Assembly: GCA_945898205.1 (NCBI GenBank)
Contig: CAMDHO010000005.1
Coordinates: forward strand, 1 to 63,971
Source of the DNA: Chlamydia trachomatis
GTDB lineage: Bacteria > Chlamydiota > Chlamydiia > Chlamydiales > Rhabdochlamydiaceae
Reading direction: 5' to 3'
Length of the DNA stretch: 63,971 bases
A program made the translations under genes and the position numbers. Below the pieces are notes generated by a model. It was not told where the DNA came from and ran no database searches. It was given only the letters and a program-made list of their open reading frames with translations. How positions within the stretch are numbered: position 1 is the first letter of the stretch; each line of letters starts with the position of its first letter. Shown here piece by piece: positions 49,155 through 58,023 of this stretch.

Positions 49155-51326
49155 ATGAATAAAAAAATACGGGAAAAAATGACAACATACTTAGCATCCG
49201 ATTTTTACGACCTAATCACCCCAGATGGATTCATTTCTCAATATACTTTATTAGGGCCTAAGCAAGCTATAGCTACGGTGGTAATTCAAAAAATTTCTCC
49301 AGCCTTTAAAGGTTTCGAAATAGAAGAAAGCTTAGTCTCTTTTAACCTAAAAAGCACCCTTGCACAACTTGGCCTTAACGCCATAAGCTCGGAAATTTAT
49401 CTACAAAAACAGGAACGAACAGCTCAAATAAACATTACATTAACAGCATACGGAAAACTGGCTGAGGCACTTCTTCTTCAATTGGAAATAGGCTCCTACA
49501 TAGGTAAATTATTTGCATCTGACGAAAGAAGGAAGGTTCGAGATCCTAATTATCTCCTTCGTATGTTTAATCGTTGCGACCGGAAAGGAAGACCTCTTTT
49601 ATATCTAGGGAAAGCTGAAAACAGTGAAGATCTGCTATTAGAAAAAAAAGATGGGTATACCGTTGCCTTTCTCTCCCTCTTAGAGGGAACTTTATACTAT
49701 GACGATGCGATTCTTGGGTTCATCCCAACTCTTGGTAAATCTTTAAAACATCCTCACTTTCAGTTAAGACCTCTTTTGCAACTCTTGCAAAAAAGAAACA
49801 TGCAAAACCCTAAGGTTTTAATAGAGAATGAAATCTTACTCGTTAAAACGCAACCTCTTCACATTCGAACTGTCTTTGGCAAAGTCAAACAAGATCTTTT
49901 ACCTCCAGGTTTTCAACACACCTCTGCTTGCATTTTAGAACCTTCGACTAAAGCATCTGGTGATGTTTACGAACTCTTTGGAACCAGTTCTTCCGACATT
50001 CAAACCATTCCACTAGAATTTTTCACCTTAGAACCTCATAGAGAACATGTCTTTTTTTCCGATCGAGATCAATTACAAACAAGCCTTGAAGATACACAAA
50101 TGCTATTTCAGGCCTTTTCTACAGCTCCCACTCCTTTCCATCATAAAACAGCTGTTTTCATAGCAAAAGGAGATCAACTCCTTAATTTAAAACCAAACGA
50201 TTGGATCTCTAAAGAACCCCATTTCTATGAATTTCCGGGTATGATCTATCACTCAGAAAGACAGTCGCTTCTCGTAGAAAAATATATAGAACAACAACCT
50301 ATCTACCCCTTTTTAAAAGCCATAGAAGATGAAGTTATTACGAGTCAAGGAGTTCTCTTAACTCGTTTCTTCCCTTCTCCTTTAATGAAAAAAGCATTAC
50401 TCGATGACTTCGTTCATAGATGCTTAAAAGGAATTTATTTTGAGCAACCTTCTCGAACTTTTGGAGACTTTTTCTCTCATGAAGATCGATCTATGCTATT
50501 AGACTTGGCTAAATTTGCAATTCCGGTTTATTGGGTTGATAAAAAAACAAAACAAATCCTCCAATATGTCGCAAAACCTCACAAGGATTCTGGAATGTTT
50601 GTTCCTCTTCATCTGATAGAAGACTTTTTAAACGCCGTTTCTTTTGGAATTTATGGATCTAACTTATCTTCAGGAACTTTTGAAAATGAGCTCTACATAC
50701 TCTTTGAAGGGCTTGAAAAACTTCGGCATAAAACCAAACACCCGTTATTCAACAATAAAACACCTATAGCGCTTATTACAGGTGGGGGACCCGGTGTTAT
50801 GGAAATGGGGAATAAGGTAGCTAAATCCCTTAATCTACTTTCTTGTGCCAACATTGTAGACTTTTGCTCTCAGCAAAATGCCGTTGTTAATGAACAAAAT
50901 CAAAACCCCTATGTCGACATTAAAATGACATATCGCCTAGATCGCTTGGTAGAGAGACAAGCCGAATTTAATTTAGATTTCCCCATCTTTTTAGCGGGTG
51001 GTATAGGAACAGACTTTGAATATAGCTTAGAAGAATTAAGAAGAAAAGTTGGGTCTACGGCTTTAACACCTATCCTGCTTTTTGGATCCCCCGACTACTG
51101 GGCTCAAAAGATTAGTCCTAAGTTTCAATGCAACCTAACTACCGGCACTATTGCAGGATCTGAATGGATCAGTAACTGTTTCTACTGCGTAGAAAATGCT
51201 TTACAAGCCCTACACATCTACGAGCTCTTCCTTTTAGAAGAGCTCTCTATAGGAAAAAATGGCCCTATCTTTGAAGAAGGCTTTGTTAGAGTTAAAGGCC
51301 TTCATCACAGAAACTTATCCCCTTAG
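49155..51326 (+). CDS. large protein with C-terminal LOG-like domain
   Basis: The 723-residue protein has a C-terminal Rossmann domain of the LOG/lysine decarboxylase-like type, with G-G-G-P-G-V-M-E-M-G near residue 543 and A-G-G-I-G-T-D-F-E-Y near 615, standing in for the P-G-G-x-G-T-x-x-E motif. The catalytic Glu and the nucleotide-binding glycines are present. The first 480 residues are soluble and belong to no domain I recognise. LOG enzymes cleave nucleoside 5'-monophosphates to base and ribose phosphate, so a nucleotide role is plausible. I recall CT387 at this place in C. trachomatis. The stop overlaps the convergent gene by 4 bp. Confidence 0.82.
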   Translation: MNKKIREKMTTYLASDFYDLITPDGFISQYTLLGPKQAIATVVIQKISPAFKGFEIEESLVSFNLKSTLAQLGLNAISSEIYLQKQERTAQINITLTAYGKLAEALLLQLEIGSYIGKLFASDERRKVRDPNYLLRMFNRCDRKGRPLLYLGKAENSEDLLLEKKDGYTVAFLSLLEGTLYYDDAILGFIPTLGKSLKHPHFQLRPLLQLLQKRNMQNPKVLIENEILLVKTQPLHIRTVFGKVKQDLLPPGFQHTSACILEPSTKASGDVYELFGTSSSDIQTIPLEFFTLEPHREHVFFSDRDQLQTSLEDTQMLFQAFSTAPTPFHHKTAVFIAKGDQLLNLKPNDWISKEPHFYEFPGMIYHSERQSLLVEKYIEQQPIYPFLKAIEDEVITSQGVLLTRFFPSPLMKKALLDDFVHRCLKGIYFEQPSRTFGDFFSHEDRSMLLDLAKFAIPVYWVDKKTKQILQYVAKPHKDSGMFVPLHLIEDFLNAVSFGIYGSNLSSGTFENELYILFEGLEKLRHKTKHPLFNNKTPIALITGGGPGVMEMGNKVAKSLNLLSCANIVDFCSQQNAVVNEQNQNPYVDIKMTYRLDRLVERQAEFNLDFPIFLAGGIGTDFEYSLEELRRKVGSTALTPILLFGSPDYWAQKISPKFQCNLTTGTIAGSEWISNCFYCVENALQALHIYELFLLEELSIGKNGPIFEEGFVRVKGLHHRNLSP

Positions 51327-52555
51327 AAGCCCCAAGAAAACCCCATTTCTCCATACTGAGTCTTTTCTAAGAAGAATTGTCCTTCGTAAGAATGCCCATG
51401 ATGATATTCTAAGTATAGACGCATCTTACGCCCTAGTCCTGAAAGTTTACTTAACTCGTATCCCATCTGAATAAACAGCTCTAGATCCCAATTTCTAATC
51501 TGCCAATTTTCCAAGTGAATAGCTAAATACGGAGTTCCATAAAGTTGATGATAATACAACTTTTGGCCTAATAGTTTTAGCTCTGTTCCATATTTTACAT
51601 AAAATGTATCCATAGGAAAAGAGTTGTCGCTATGCAAGATAAATCCAGGGCCAAAATAAGTTCTTAAATGCCCTGAAAGTTGATAGGATGTCATAACTTC
51701 CAAAGCTTCATAACTTGGATTTTTACGCTTATATAGATACTCTGGATGGTTTACGATAAACTCATCTCCTAAGTGACTAGAAATATGATAAAGCCTAGCT
51801 CGAAAAGCCCATCGATCATATGCGTATGTCAATGGAATCCCTAAGAAATAATCCGTATTTACAAGCTCACAATTTTCATCATTTCTCTTTGGCACATCAT
51901 GAAAGTTAAACACAGCCCAAACAGCGCCCTCGATTCCAATTTGCAAAGCTCCATTCCATTTAAAAACATCTCTCCATCTAAAAAGAGGAAATTCATCCCC
52001 AATTCCGACTGAAGCTGTTTCAATTCCAATTACGTGATCCCCATAACGGAAAGCTGCATAGTTATAGGGTTCTCGAGGATCTGCAATAATAGGTTGAAAA
52101 AGTATAGTTGCCTGAGGAAACCATACCCCATTAACCCTAGGTTGCTCTACATACTTTTCTCTAGAAGCTATCTCTGCCGAAGTTAATTCTTTTGATTCAA
52201 CTGACAAAACCCCCGGCAAATCCTTTACAAAGTTGATAATACTTGTAGATGTCAGTTCGTTTTTAGGGAGATTTGTGAGATAAACCTTATGATCTTTAAC
52301 TGTAACAATTACTTGGAATTCATAAAAATGCATATCAACAAGAGCTTGAATATACCCTTCTAAATACGGATCTGTTGAATCTTCAAAATTCTCTATCGGC
52401 AAGCTATCTGCTCGAGTCAATAAAATTGGCTCTATGTAGGCTATCTCTGTCAAATCCGATACCTCAAATCCAGCGTCATCGGCATAAAGAGTTGCTATAC
52501 CTAGGAGGCAAGACATTAAAGAAGCCAAATGCTTTGAAAAAATAAATCTATCCAT
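51323..52555 (-). CDS. BON plus DUF1207 outer-membrane-type protein
   Basis: The 410-residue protein has a signal peptide (residues 8-25, L-A-S-L-M-S-C-L-L-G-I-A-T-L-Y-A). A BON-like domain follows (about 65-125, E-G-Y-I-Q-A-L-V-D then V-Y-L-T-N-L-P and L-P-G-V-L-S-V). The rest is a DUF1207 region beginning W-F-P-Q-A-T-I-L-F-Q-P-I-I-A-D-P-R-E, with alternating aromatic and polar strands that end in an aromatic residue (G-F-S-W-G-F). That pattern fits an outer-membrane beta-barrel. Function is unknown; BON domains often bind membrane lipids. Confidence 0.88.
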   Translation of the reverse strand: MDRFIFSKHLASLMSCLLGIATLYADDAGFEVSDLTEIAYIEPILLTRADSLPIENFEDSTDPYLEGYIQALVDMHFYEFQVIVTVKDHKVYLTNLPKNELTSTSIINFVKDLPGVLSVESKELTSAEIASREKYVEQPRVNGVWFPQATILFQPIIADPREPYNYAAFRYGDHVIGIETASVGIGDEFPLFRWRDVFKWNGALQIGIEGAVWAVFNFHDVPKRNDENCELVNTDYFLGIPLTYAYDRWAFRARLYHISSHLGDEFIVNHPEYLYKRKNPSYEALEVMTSYQLSGHLRTYFGPGFILHSDNSFPMDTFYVKYGTELKLLGQKLYYHQLYGTPYLAIHLENWQIRNWDLELFIQMGYELSKLSGLGRKMRLYLEYHHGHSYEGQFFLEKTQYGEMGFSWGF

Positions 52556-52691
52556 GAAAGTAAGTCTCGCTTGCTACTGAAGTTAGGGTGCATGTATAAA
52601 CAATTTTAAGAATTATCTGCAAAAGAATTTTACGAAGATTTTTCTTGCATTTCTAATCCTAAGAATATTACTATATGTTTCTTAAAAGTGC

Positions 52692-52774
<83 letters not shown>

Positions 52775-53294
52775 GTAACTCTGGTACAATAAACTTAAAA
52801 CCAGAGGCATCATGCAAGACTTCACTACAACATCAATTTTCCGCATTTTTTCCGCAATTGACTGGAAACAACCAGAATCAATGTCTAGTTTGAAGAAACA
52901 CCGGAAGTTTCTACTTTGCTCCAACAATTATTATTTCAATAAACATAGACACAAAATCAAAACTTCCAGTTACAACATTAACTAACGCATGTAAATGCCG
53001 TAATTAGGAGACGTTATGAGTGGATTTATCATGAAAGAAAAAACTTGAAAAAAATCAAAACTTTGCAGTTGTTGTCATTCAAGCAAACAATTCAACAAGT
53101 TGCAGCTAAACAATTTAACACAAGAGCTCATCAAGTTCTTAATATTGTAAAAAAATCATATCCAACTCATAATGAACATGATAAAAAATCAACAATCCTC
53201 ACTTGAAAAAAAAGACTGAAGCTCAAAAAAGCCAACAACGTTACTTCTTTTCTTTAAGCCAAAGATGCTTGTCTTGAAATCCAAGAGCTAACTG
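52775..53294. other. non-coding left end of element 1
   Basis: It contains the first copy of the 28-bp repeat with paired arm-like sites (52837-52869). After that there is low-complexity, lysine- and glutamine-rich sequence with a short open frame of about 50 codons near 53046-53204, entered only from TTG. A two-base change would join it to an ATG at 53017. I do not call a gene. Confidence 0.5.
52842..52869 (+). repeat. 28-bp direct repeat, copy A
   Basis: Identical to 55036-55063. It contains paired T-T-T-T-C-C-G-C-A motifs (52837-52845 and 52848-52856) and lies 68 bp inside att copy 1. Paired short direct repeats near att sites fit arm-type binding sites of a tyrosine integrase. Confidence 0.8.
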
Positions 53295-53770
53295 CTACTT
53301 AAACCATTCTTCCGTAAAATGTCTTGGTAGTTTTTTCTTAACTCCTGCTTTTTCTAATAATTTCTCAAGAGAAATGCCATTATCAGACAAGCCTAAGACG
53401 CTTAATAATTTTATTGGCAGGGCATTACCCGTACAAAAGCAGTAATCTTTAAAATTAGGATTTTTTAATAAAGCCAAGGCTTCCCGTTCTCCGGGATCAA
53501 TACTAGGAAAAAACACAGGTTTGACAAGTGATTGCAGGTATAAATCATCCTCCAACGAGGCTTCTAATTCGCAGATATGACCTTGCTTTAGAGCTGCAAG
53601 CAATTTGATAGGTTCTTTTCCTTGATAGCCCTCAAAATAGAACGCCTCATCATGCAAAACTGTTGCCGGCAAAAAATCTTATATCTAGAAATTAATACAT
53701 TCCAATAAGACTGAACGTGAGCATTAATTACGACATTGGCATCAAGAATCACTAATTCTAATTTCTTCAT
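53295..53770 (-). pseudogene. PIN-like toxin candidate, frameshifted
   Basis: Read across a 1-nt shift at the six-A run 53671-53676, this is one protein of about 158 residues. It begins K-K-L-E-L-V-I-L-D-A-N-V-V-I-N, the first-Asp motif of PIN-domain ribonucleases. A further acidic residue pair stands in D-P-G-E-R-E-A-L-A-L-L. The expected third acidic site reads C-T-G-N-A-L, so the active site may be incomplete. The start overlaps the end of the XRE-ImmA/IrrE gene by 29 bp, which suggests a toxin-antitoxin-like pair. One more T would restore the frame, so slippage or a base-calling error is possible. Confidence 0.65.
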
Positions 53771-54887
53771 TATCCATTTCCATAAGACCGTGTGAGGCGA
53801 GGACTGTTCCAAGTGAAGCCAATGATACATTCAATAGCTTTGCAAGACGACTGCGAGAAATCTTACTAAATTGCTGGTATGCTAAACAAGCAAGCTTGAC
53901 AAATCTATCTCCCACTTTTAACCCATTTTCATGAGTTTTTAGCAGATTTTGTTTATCAAGATCTTGAAATCTTTCATCGGTTAAGATTGTTTCAAAAAGA
54001 TTTTTAGAAATAAAGCCTAAATACTTAAGACGATAAAGCAATGCATTAGCAGATACTCTATACTCACTGGCAAGAGCTGCAATGGCAGAAAGCTTTAACA
54101 TCCCATCAACCACTAAGTGCCGCATTTGTTGCCTTAAAGAAGTCTCCGGGATTAACAAACCGGCAGCAAAAGCTTCTGCTAAATTTTCATTTTTCTGTTC
54201 TATACTAGGATCAGAAATAATTCTACGCATTAGATCTTCATTCCAAGTAATGATATGAAATAACTCATGAGCGATTCTAAAAGACTGTCTCCAGGGCTCA
54301 TTTTCATTCACAAGAATTGCTGGACCAAAGCTGTATACAGAACAAGCAGCAGCCCCTTCATCTAAAGAAAGACTTAAGAATCTTATGCCATAGTTTTCTT
54401 CTAGAATTTTTGGAAGAGTAGCTGCAGGAAATTCTCCAAGATTTAATTGCTCTCTGACTGTATCTGCCACTTCATTTGCCCAATCTTCATCAGCTGTAGA
54501 AATATTAAGTTCGCACTTCGGAAGAGCTCGTTTTACCGGTAGTTTTTCTTCCAATAAATCTTCTAAAAACTTGTAATCTTCACATCGCTGAAGAAATTGA
54601 CGTTCTTTCAAGGAGATAGACTCTTGAGGCTTATTTCTCCACAAAACGAGAGGTTCAGAGGTTCGTGATGGCTTAAAAAACTCCTCTACCTCAACATGAA
54701 ATAAGTGAGCCAGCTTGTATAATTCCCACGCTTTTAAATCTCTTTCTCCCGACTCAACCTGAACAACAATAGCATGTCCACTAGAGTCCCATCCCATACG
54801 CTCAGCGACTTTAATCTGAGTAAGATGGCAACGCTCTCTTTCTTCTTTTATCCTACTGGCTATAAGCTGTTTATTTACAGAGCTCAT
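53742..54887 (-). CDS. XRE regulator fused to ImmA/IrrE metallopeptidase
   Basis: The 381-residue protein has an N-terminal helix-turn-helix of XRE type (residues 8-62) and a central M78 (ImmA/IrrE, COG2856) metallopeptidase domain with H207-E-L-F-H211. Family members cut a repressor or bind a toxin partner, often inside mobile elements. The C-terminal part is helical. The gene overlaps the PIN-like frame downstream, and COG2856-type proteins are known partners of PIN-like toxins in predicted toxin-antitoxin pairs. It is the only intact gene of element 1. Confidence 0.9.
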   Translation of the reverse strand: MSSVNKQLIASRIKEERERCHLTQIKVAERMGWDSSGHAIVVQVESGERDLKAWELYKLAHLFHVEVEEFFKPSRTSEPLVLWRNKPQESISLKERQFLQRCEDYKFLEDLLEEKLPVKRALPKCELNISTADEDWANEVADTVREQLNLGEFPAATLPKILEENYGIRFLSLSLDEGAAACSVYSFGPAILVNENEPWRQSFRIAHELFHIITWNEDLMRRIISDPSIEQKNENLAEAFAAGLLIPETSLRQQMRHLVVDGMLKLSAIAALASEYRVSANALLYRLKYLGFISKNLFETILTDERFQDLDKQNLLKTHENGLKVGDRFVKLACLAYQQFSKISRSRLAKLLNVSLASLGTVLASHGLMEMDNEEIRISDS

Positions 54888-55035
54888 GAAAACCTTTCAT
54901 TTGTTGACTTTATTGTACTAAAAAAACAGCTGAAAAGCAAGATTTTCTAACAAATCAAGTGAAATTCACTCATATTATCGACAAAAAACATCACTTTCCT
55001 AGAAATCCCATCTTCTTTAGGATCCCGACATTTTA

Positions 55036-55063
55036 CGCATTTTTTCCGCAATTGACTGGAAAC
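55036..55063 (+). repeat. 28-bp direct repeat, copy B
   Basis: Exact copy of 52842-52869, placed 102 bp before att copy 2. Paired motifs T-T-T-T-A-C-G-C-A (55031-55039) and T-T-T-T-C-C-G-C-A (55042-55050) precede it. Together the two copies lie near both ends of element 1. Confidence 0.8.
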
Positions 55064-55165
55064 TTTTGGAATTTTCAGGAATTCAATAGAACAAGACCTT
55101 AATCTCCTTGAGAGGAAAACTCGATTCTGGTTAACTCTCTTTCGTTCATAGTTACTACCGGAATA

Positions 55166-55219
55166 GGACTCATAATCCGTTGGTCGTGGGTTCAACTCCT
55201 ACCTGCCCCACTTTCTTAA
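55166..55219 (+). repeat. attachment site copy 2
   Basis: 54 bp identical to the tRNA 3' end and its flank (52721-52774). It is the right border of element 1 and the left border of element 2. The integrase remnant starts 160 bp to its right and reads away from it, the usual att-int layout. Confidence 0.9.
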
Positions 55220-55379
55220 CTAGCACAATCCATAGCATTTACGCGACAATCGGCTTGATCAAATATCAAGTTTTGATTTAGATTGTTTGCCGACGGTGCA
55301 ATGGCGGTGCAACGAGTTACAACTTTATCCGATAGCACCATCCAACCCATAAAAACTCTTAACCTAGAGGTTGGGAATT

Positions 55380-56451
55380 ATGGCGTCTATTTATAAGCGA
55401 AAAAATGAAGATGGAACAAGTGTCTGGAGGGCTGTTGTCCGAAAGAAAGACTATCCTACAGTATGTAGTCATTGGGATCGAAAACAGGAAGCAGAAGATT
55501 GGGCTCAGGATGTAGAGCATCAGATCAAACTTGGACAGTTTAAGTTTGATCAACACAACCAACTCCGCACTTTTACAGAGCTTGCTGAGAGATTTTTAAA
55601 CGACGGAGCCCTTGAGCATCACCGTTCCGCTAAAGATACTCTGCGTCATATTACCTACTGGAAATCTCTTTTTGACTCTTACGCTCTTATTCATATTACA
55701 TCTGAATTCATTGGAAAAGAAAGAAAGCGTCTTTTGTAGACTCCTACTCATAAAAACAAAAAACGCGCATCTGCAACAGTCAACCGTTATATGGCCACCC
55801 TTTCTCTTCTTTTAAGCTATGCGGCCAAGCAGCTCCAATGGATCAGCGAAAATCCTTGCTCAGGGTTAATCAAACTCAAAGAAAATCCTGGAAGAGATCG
55901 TGTTCTAACCTCCGAAGAAATCAATGCTCTTCTTTCCGCCTGTAAACAAAGTAGCCCCCCCCTATCTCTATCCCATTGTCTTGATTGCAATCACCACAGG
56001 AGCTCGTCAAGGAGAAATCCTCAATCTTGAATGGCAACACGTAGACTTTGACAATAAGCTCGCTTATTTAAAAGAAACCAAAAATGGCAGACCTCGAAGC
56101 ATTTCCCTTTCATAGCCTATTCTAGAAGAACTCAGAAAACTCTATCAAAATAGACAGCCATTTAAAACTCTCGTTTTTGCAAGCAAGACTGCTTTTGGAC
56201 GAGTGGGTATTAAAAAAGCCTGGCAAACAGCTCTTCGCATTGCCGGAATAGAAAAATGCCGAGCTCATGATATGCGCCATACTTTTGCAACGATGGCGGC
56301 AGCCCAAGGAGCTTCTAATCTCGAACTGGCAACCGCAATGGGACATCGTACTCTTCAAATGCTGCAGAGGTATACTCACCTTGACGCCCCGATTACTAAA
56401 AAATTTAGCAATCATATTTCTGAACAAATTACGCAAAGAGATGTCATATGA
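55380..56451 (+). pseudogene. tyrosine recombinase (integrase), multiply interrupted
   Basis: The three pieces read as one phage-type integrase: an N-terminal arm-binding segment (A-S-I-Y-K-R-K-N), a SAM-like core-binding domain (V-N-R-Y-M-A-T-L-S-L-L-L) and the catalytic domain. Catalytic residues are all visible: Arg in T-T-G-A-R-Q-G-E, H-D-M-R-H-T-F, the His of M-G-H-R-T-L and Tyr in L-Q-R-Y-T-H-L. The frame is broken by TAG at 55737-55739, by one extra C in an eight-C run (55955-55962) and by TAG at 56113-56115. The likely start is ATG 55380 with an AGAGG site upstream. It probably inserted element 2 at the tRNA, and its intact motifs indicate recent decay. Confidence 0.9.
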
Positions 56452-56936
56452 CCACCAAATTGCCACTGTCCCCGCATAAACCTTCCATTCCAACGACCCT
56501 GCCTGATGGTCTTATCGAAGACCTGAGAGGCATGATCGAGCAAACCCGAAAGTCTATTGCTTCTACTGTAAACACTAGAATTACAATGCTTTATTGGCAT
56601 GTAGGAAATAGAGTTCGTAAAGAAATTTTGAAAGAAGAACGCGCAGAATACGGGAGGTCAATTGTCGCATCAGTGGCACGACAATTAACACTGCTTTACG
56701 GCAAGGGATTCTCTGAAAAAAGCTTACGCCGCATGCTACAATTTGGAGAACTTTTCCATGACGAGCAGATTGTCGCATCGCTGCTGCGACAATTGAGTTG
56801 GACACACTTTACTCTGCTTATTCCTATCAAAGATCCTATCAAAAGCGACAACTACGCTGACATAGGGGGGATTCGTGGATGGGAAAGCCTTTGCTTTAGC
56901 CATGTGTTTGCTTTTCATCAAGACACTTTAATATGA
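56448..56936 (+). pseudogene. DUF1016 (YhcG-type) protein, C-terminus lost
   Basis: Residues 20-135 match the N-terminal DUF1016 domain: I-E-D-L-R-G-M-I-E, L-Y-W-H-V-G-N-R-V, Y-G-K-G-F-S-E-K-S-L-R-R-M-L-Q-F and S-W-T-H-F-T-L-L-I-P-I-K-D-P. Complete family members have about 330-380 residues and end in a PDDEXK nuclease domain, missing here. The match stops near residue 145, where the sequence runs into the 3' end of the convergent gene at 56896. The start overlaps the integrase stop as ATGA. This is probably a deletion junction inside element 2. Confidence 0.75.
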
Positions 56937-57435
56937 GTGTCAAAAGCTCGGGTTTCACGCGCTCTACCAACAGATTGGGAAGCGCTATGCGTGTATAAGA
57001 GCGACCAAGCCATCCAGCTAACTTTGTTGAACCTTCCACGCCAATTTCAAATTCTTGTAATGGGTTGATGTTGAGGAGATGATGTCTATCAAAGAAGAAT
57101 CGTCGATTTATGTCACACTCAATGCATTTAAATTCAGAACGGCCAATCACCTCAATGTGAAGTTTTCGTTGATTTTTTCCAGTGGCTTCAAAAGCCCTCG
57201 GGTTGTATTTAGGAAGTAGTTTAACGACCATGGCTTCAACAATAGGATCTGTTGCAAATCTAGATGACACGACCGTGCAGGACTGTGTGCATAAGATGAG
57301 AAGTTCACCATTTGTCAATTGGATATCCTGAATAATACCACGCGGATCAAAAATAGCGCCTTGGCGCCAACCTTTATCTAAGATTGTCTTTGCGCAGGCG
57401 ATGTCAGGATCTTCCTGTTTTAATTTATGAGTCAT
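56896..57435 (-). CDS. unknown third protein of an island operon (T-Q-S-C motif)
   Basis: I do not recognise a named domain in this 179-residue protein. It has W-R-Q-G-A-I-F-D (residues 22-29), I-L-C-T-Q-S-C-T-V-V (near 47-56), D-P-I-V-E-A, G-K-N-Q-R-K-L-H-I-E near 86, and R-R-F-F-F-D-R-H-H-L-L-N. I recall a group of uncharacterised proteins with a comparable T-Q-S-C-D, E-P-x-V-E and L-H pattern, but cannot name it. The start overlaps the stop of the helix-turn-helix gene by 11 bp with no ribosome binding site of its own, so translation is probably coupled. Conserved Cys and His residues would suit a metal or catalytic site. That is inference. Confidence 0.7.
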   Translation of the reverse strand: MTHKLKQEDPDIACAKTILDKGWRQGAIFDPRGIIQDIQLTNGELLILCTQSCTVVSSRFATDPIVEAMVVKLLPKYNPRAFEATGKNQRKLHIEVIGRSEFKCIECDINRRFFFDRHHLLNINPLQEFEIGVEGSTKLAGWLGRSYTRIALPNLLVERVKPELLTLILKCLDEKQTHG

Positions 57436-58021
57436 AGGAGGTGGTCACCTCGCGAGATTCCCGCAAAAAGGAGTTGGACTTAATAGAGGATGTGGAGGTA
57501 CCTAAACCTTCTCGAATTTCTTCTTTCTTAGCCAGTAGCCAGAGTTGAGACAGTGCGTTGCGAATAGAGATCTCATCTAAAATTTTTGCTTGCAGCATAG
57601 AGGCAAGAGATTGTTCCCCTATAATGTTACGAGACCAAAATCGATAAAGATGGCGAAGACTCGTGAGCTTATTTTCATTCAGCAAAGAGTAGACTTTTTC
57701 TAACCGTTCTTGATTGTGAACTTTCACAGCACCGCCACTTAGCCAGGCATATACAGATTTTCTTTCAACCCCTGCAATTTCAGCTATAACTGCTATAGGG
57801 ATGCCATCTTCTCTTAGCCAAGTAACAATTTCTTGGCTAGATAAGGAAGGATGTCTTATGACTTCAGCAGTTCCAAAGTATGCTGTTCGCTGTTTGATCC
57901 ACATTTGGGGGCGAAGCATGAATTCGGTTGCGCCATTAGATGAAGTTCCAAAAACACATCCAAGCCCAATAATCGCTCCTGCATAAGGAGCTGTAAAAGA
58001 TCCAGCTTGTAAAAAGCGCAT
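57425..58021 (-). CDS. helix-turn-helix protein, middle gene of island operon
   Basis: From the ATG at 58021 the product is 198 residues. A perfect GGAGG lies 5 nt upstream and overlaps the stop of the preceding gene. Residues about 63-110 form a helix-turn-helix (S-S-Q-E-I-V-T-W-L-R, then I-A-E-I-A-G-V-E-R-K-S-V-Y-A-W-L-S-G-G), followed by a helical segment with L-E-K-V-Y-S-L-L-N-E. The N-terminal 50 residues contain a Gly-rich hydrophobic patch I cannot assign. The protein may be the operon's DNA-binding regulator or an antitoxin-like member. Confidence 0.75.
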   Translation of the reverse strand: MRFLQAGSFTAPYAGAIIGLGCVFGTSSNGATEFMLRPQMWIKQRTAYFGTAEVIRHPSLSSQEIVTWLREDGIPIAVIAEIAGVERKSVYAWLSGGAVKVHNQERLEKVYSLLNENKLTSLRHLYRFWSRNIIGEQSLASMLQAKILDEISIRNALSQLWLLAKKEEIREGLGTSTSSIKSNSFLRESREVTTSYDS

Positions 58022-58023
58022 CT

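Noticed and set aside
52775-53294. Histone-like lysine-rich gene
   Set aside because: The frame is entered only from TTG, is interrupted nearby, and lacks the repeats of chlamydial histone-like proteins.
54947-55195. 82-codon minus-strand frame
   Set aside because: It is antisense to att copy 2 and the 28-bp repeat, so its reading frame is a by-product of the tRNA duplication.
55166-55219. Second tRNA gene
   Set aside because: Only the 3' half of the tRNA is present, with no acceptor 5' strand or D arm, so it is an att copy and not a gene.
55737-56115. TAG read as an amino acid in the integrase
   Set aside because: A frameshift also breaks the gene, and other pseudogenes here carry TAA, so decay is simpler than recoding.
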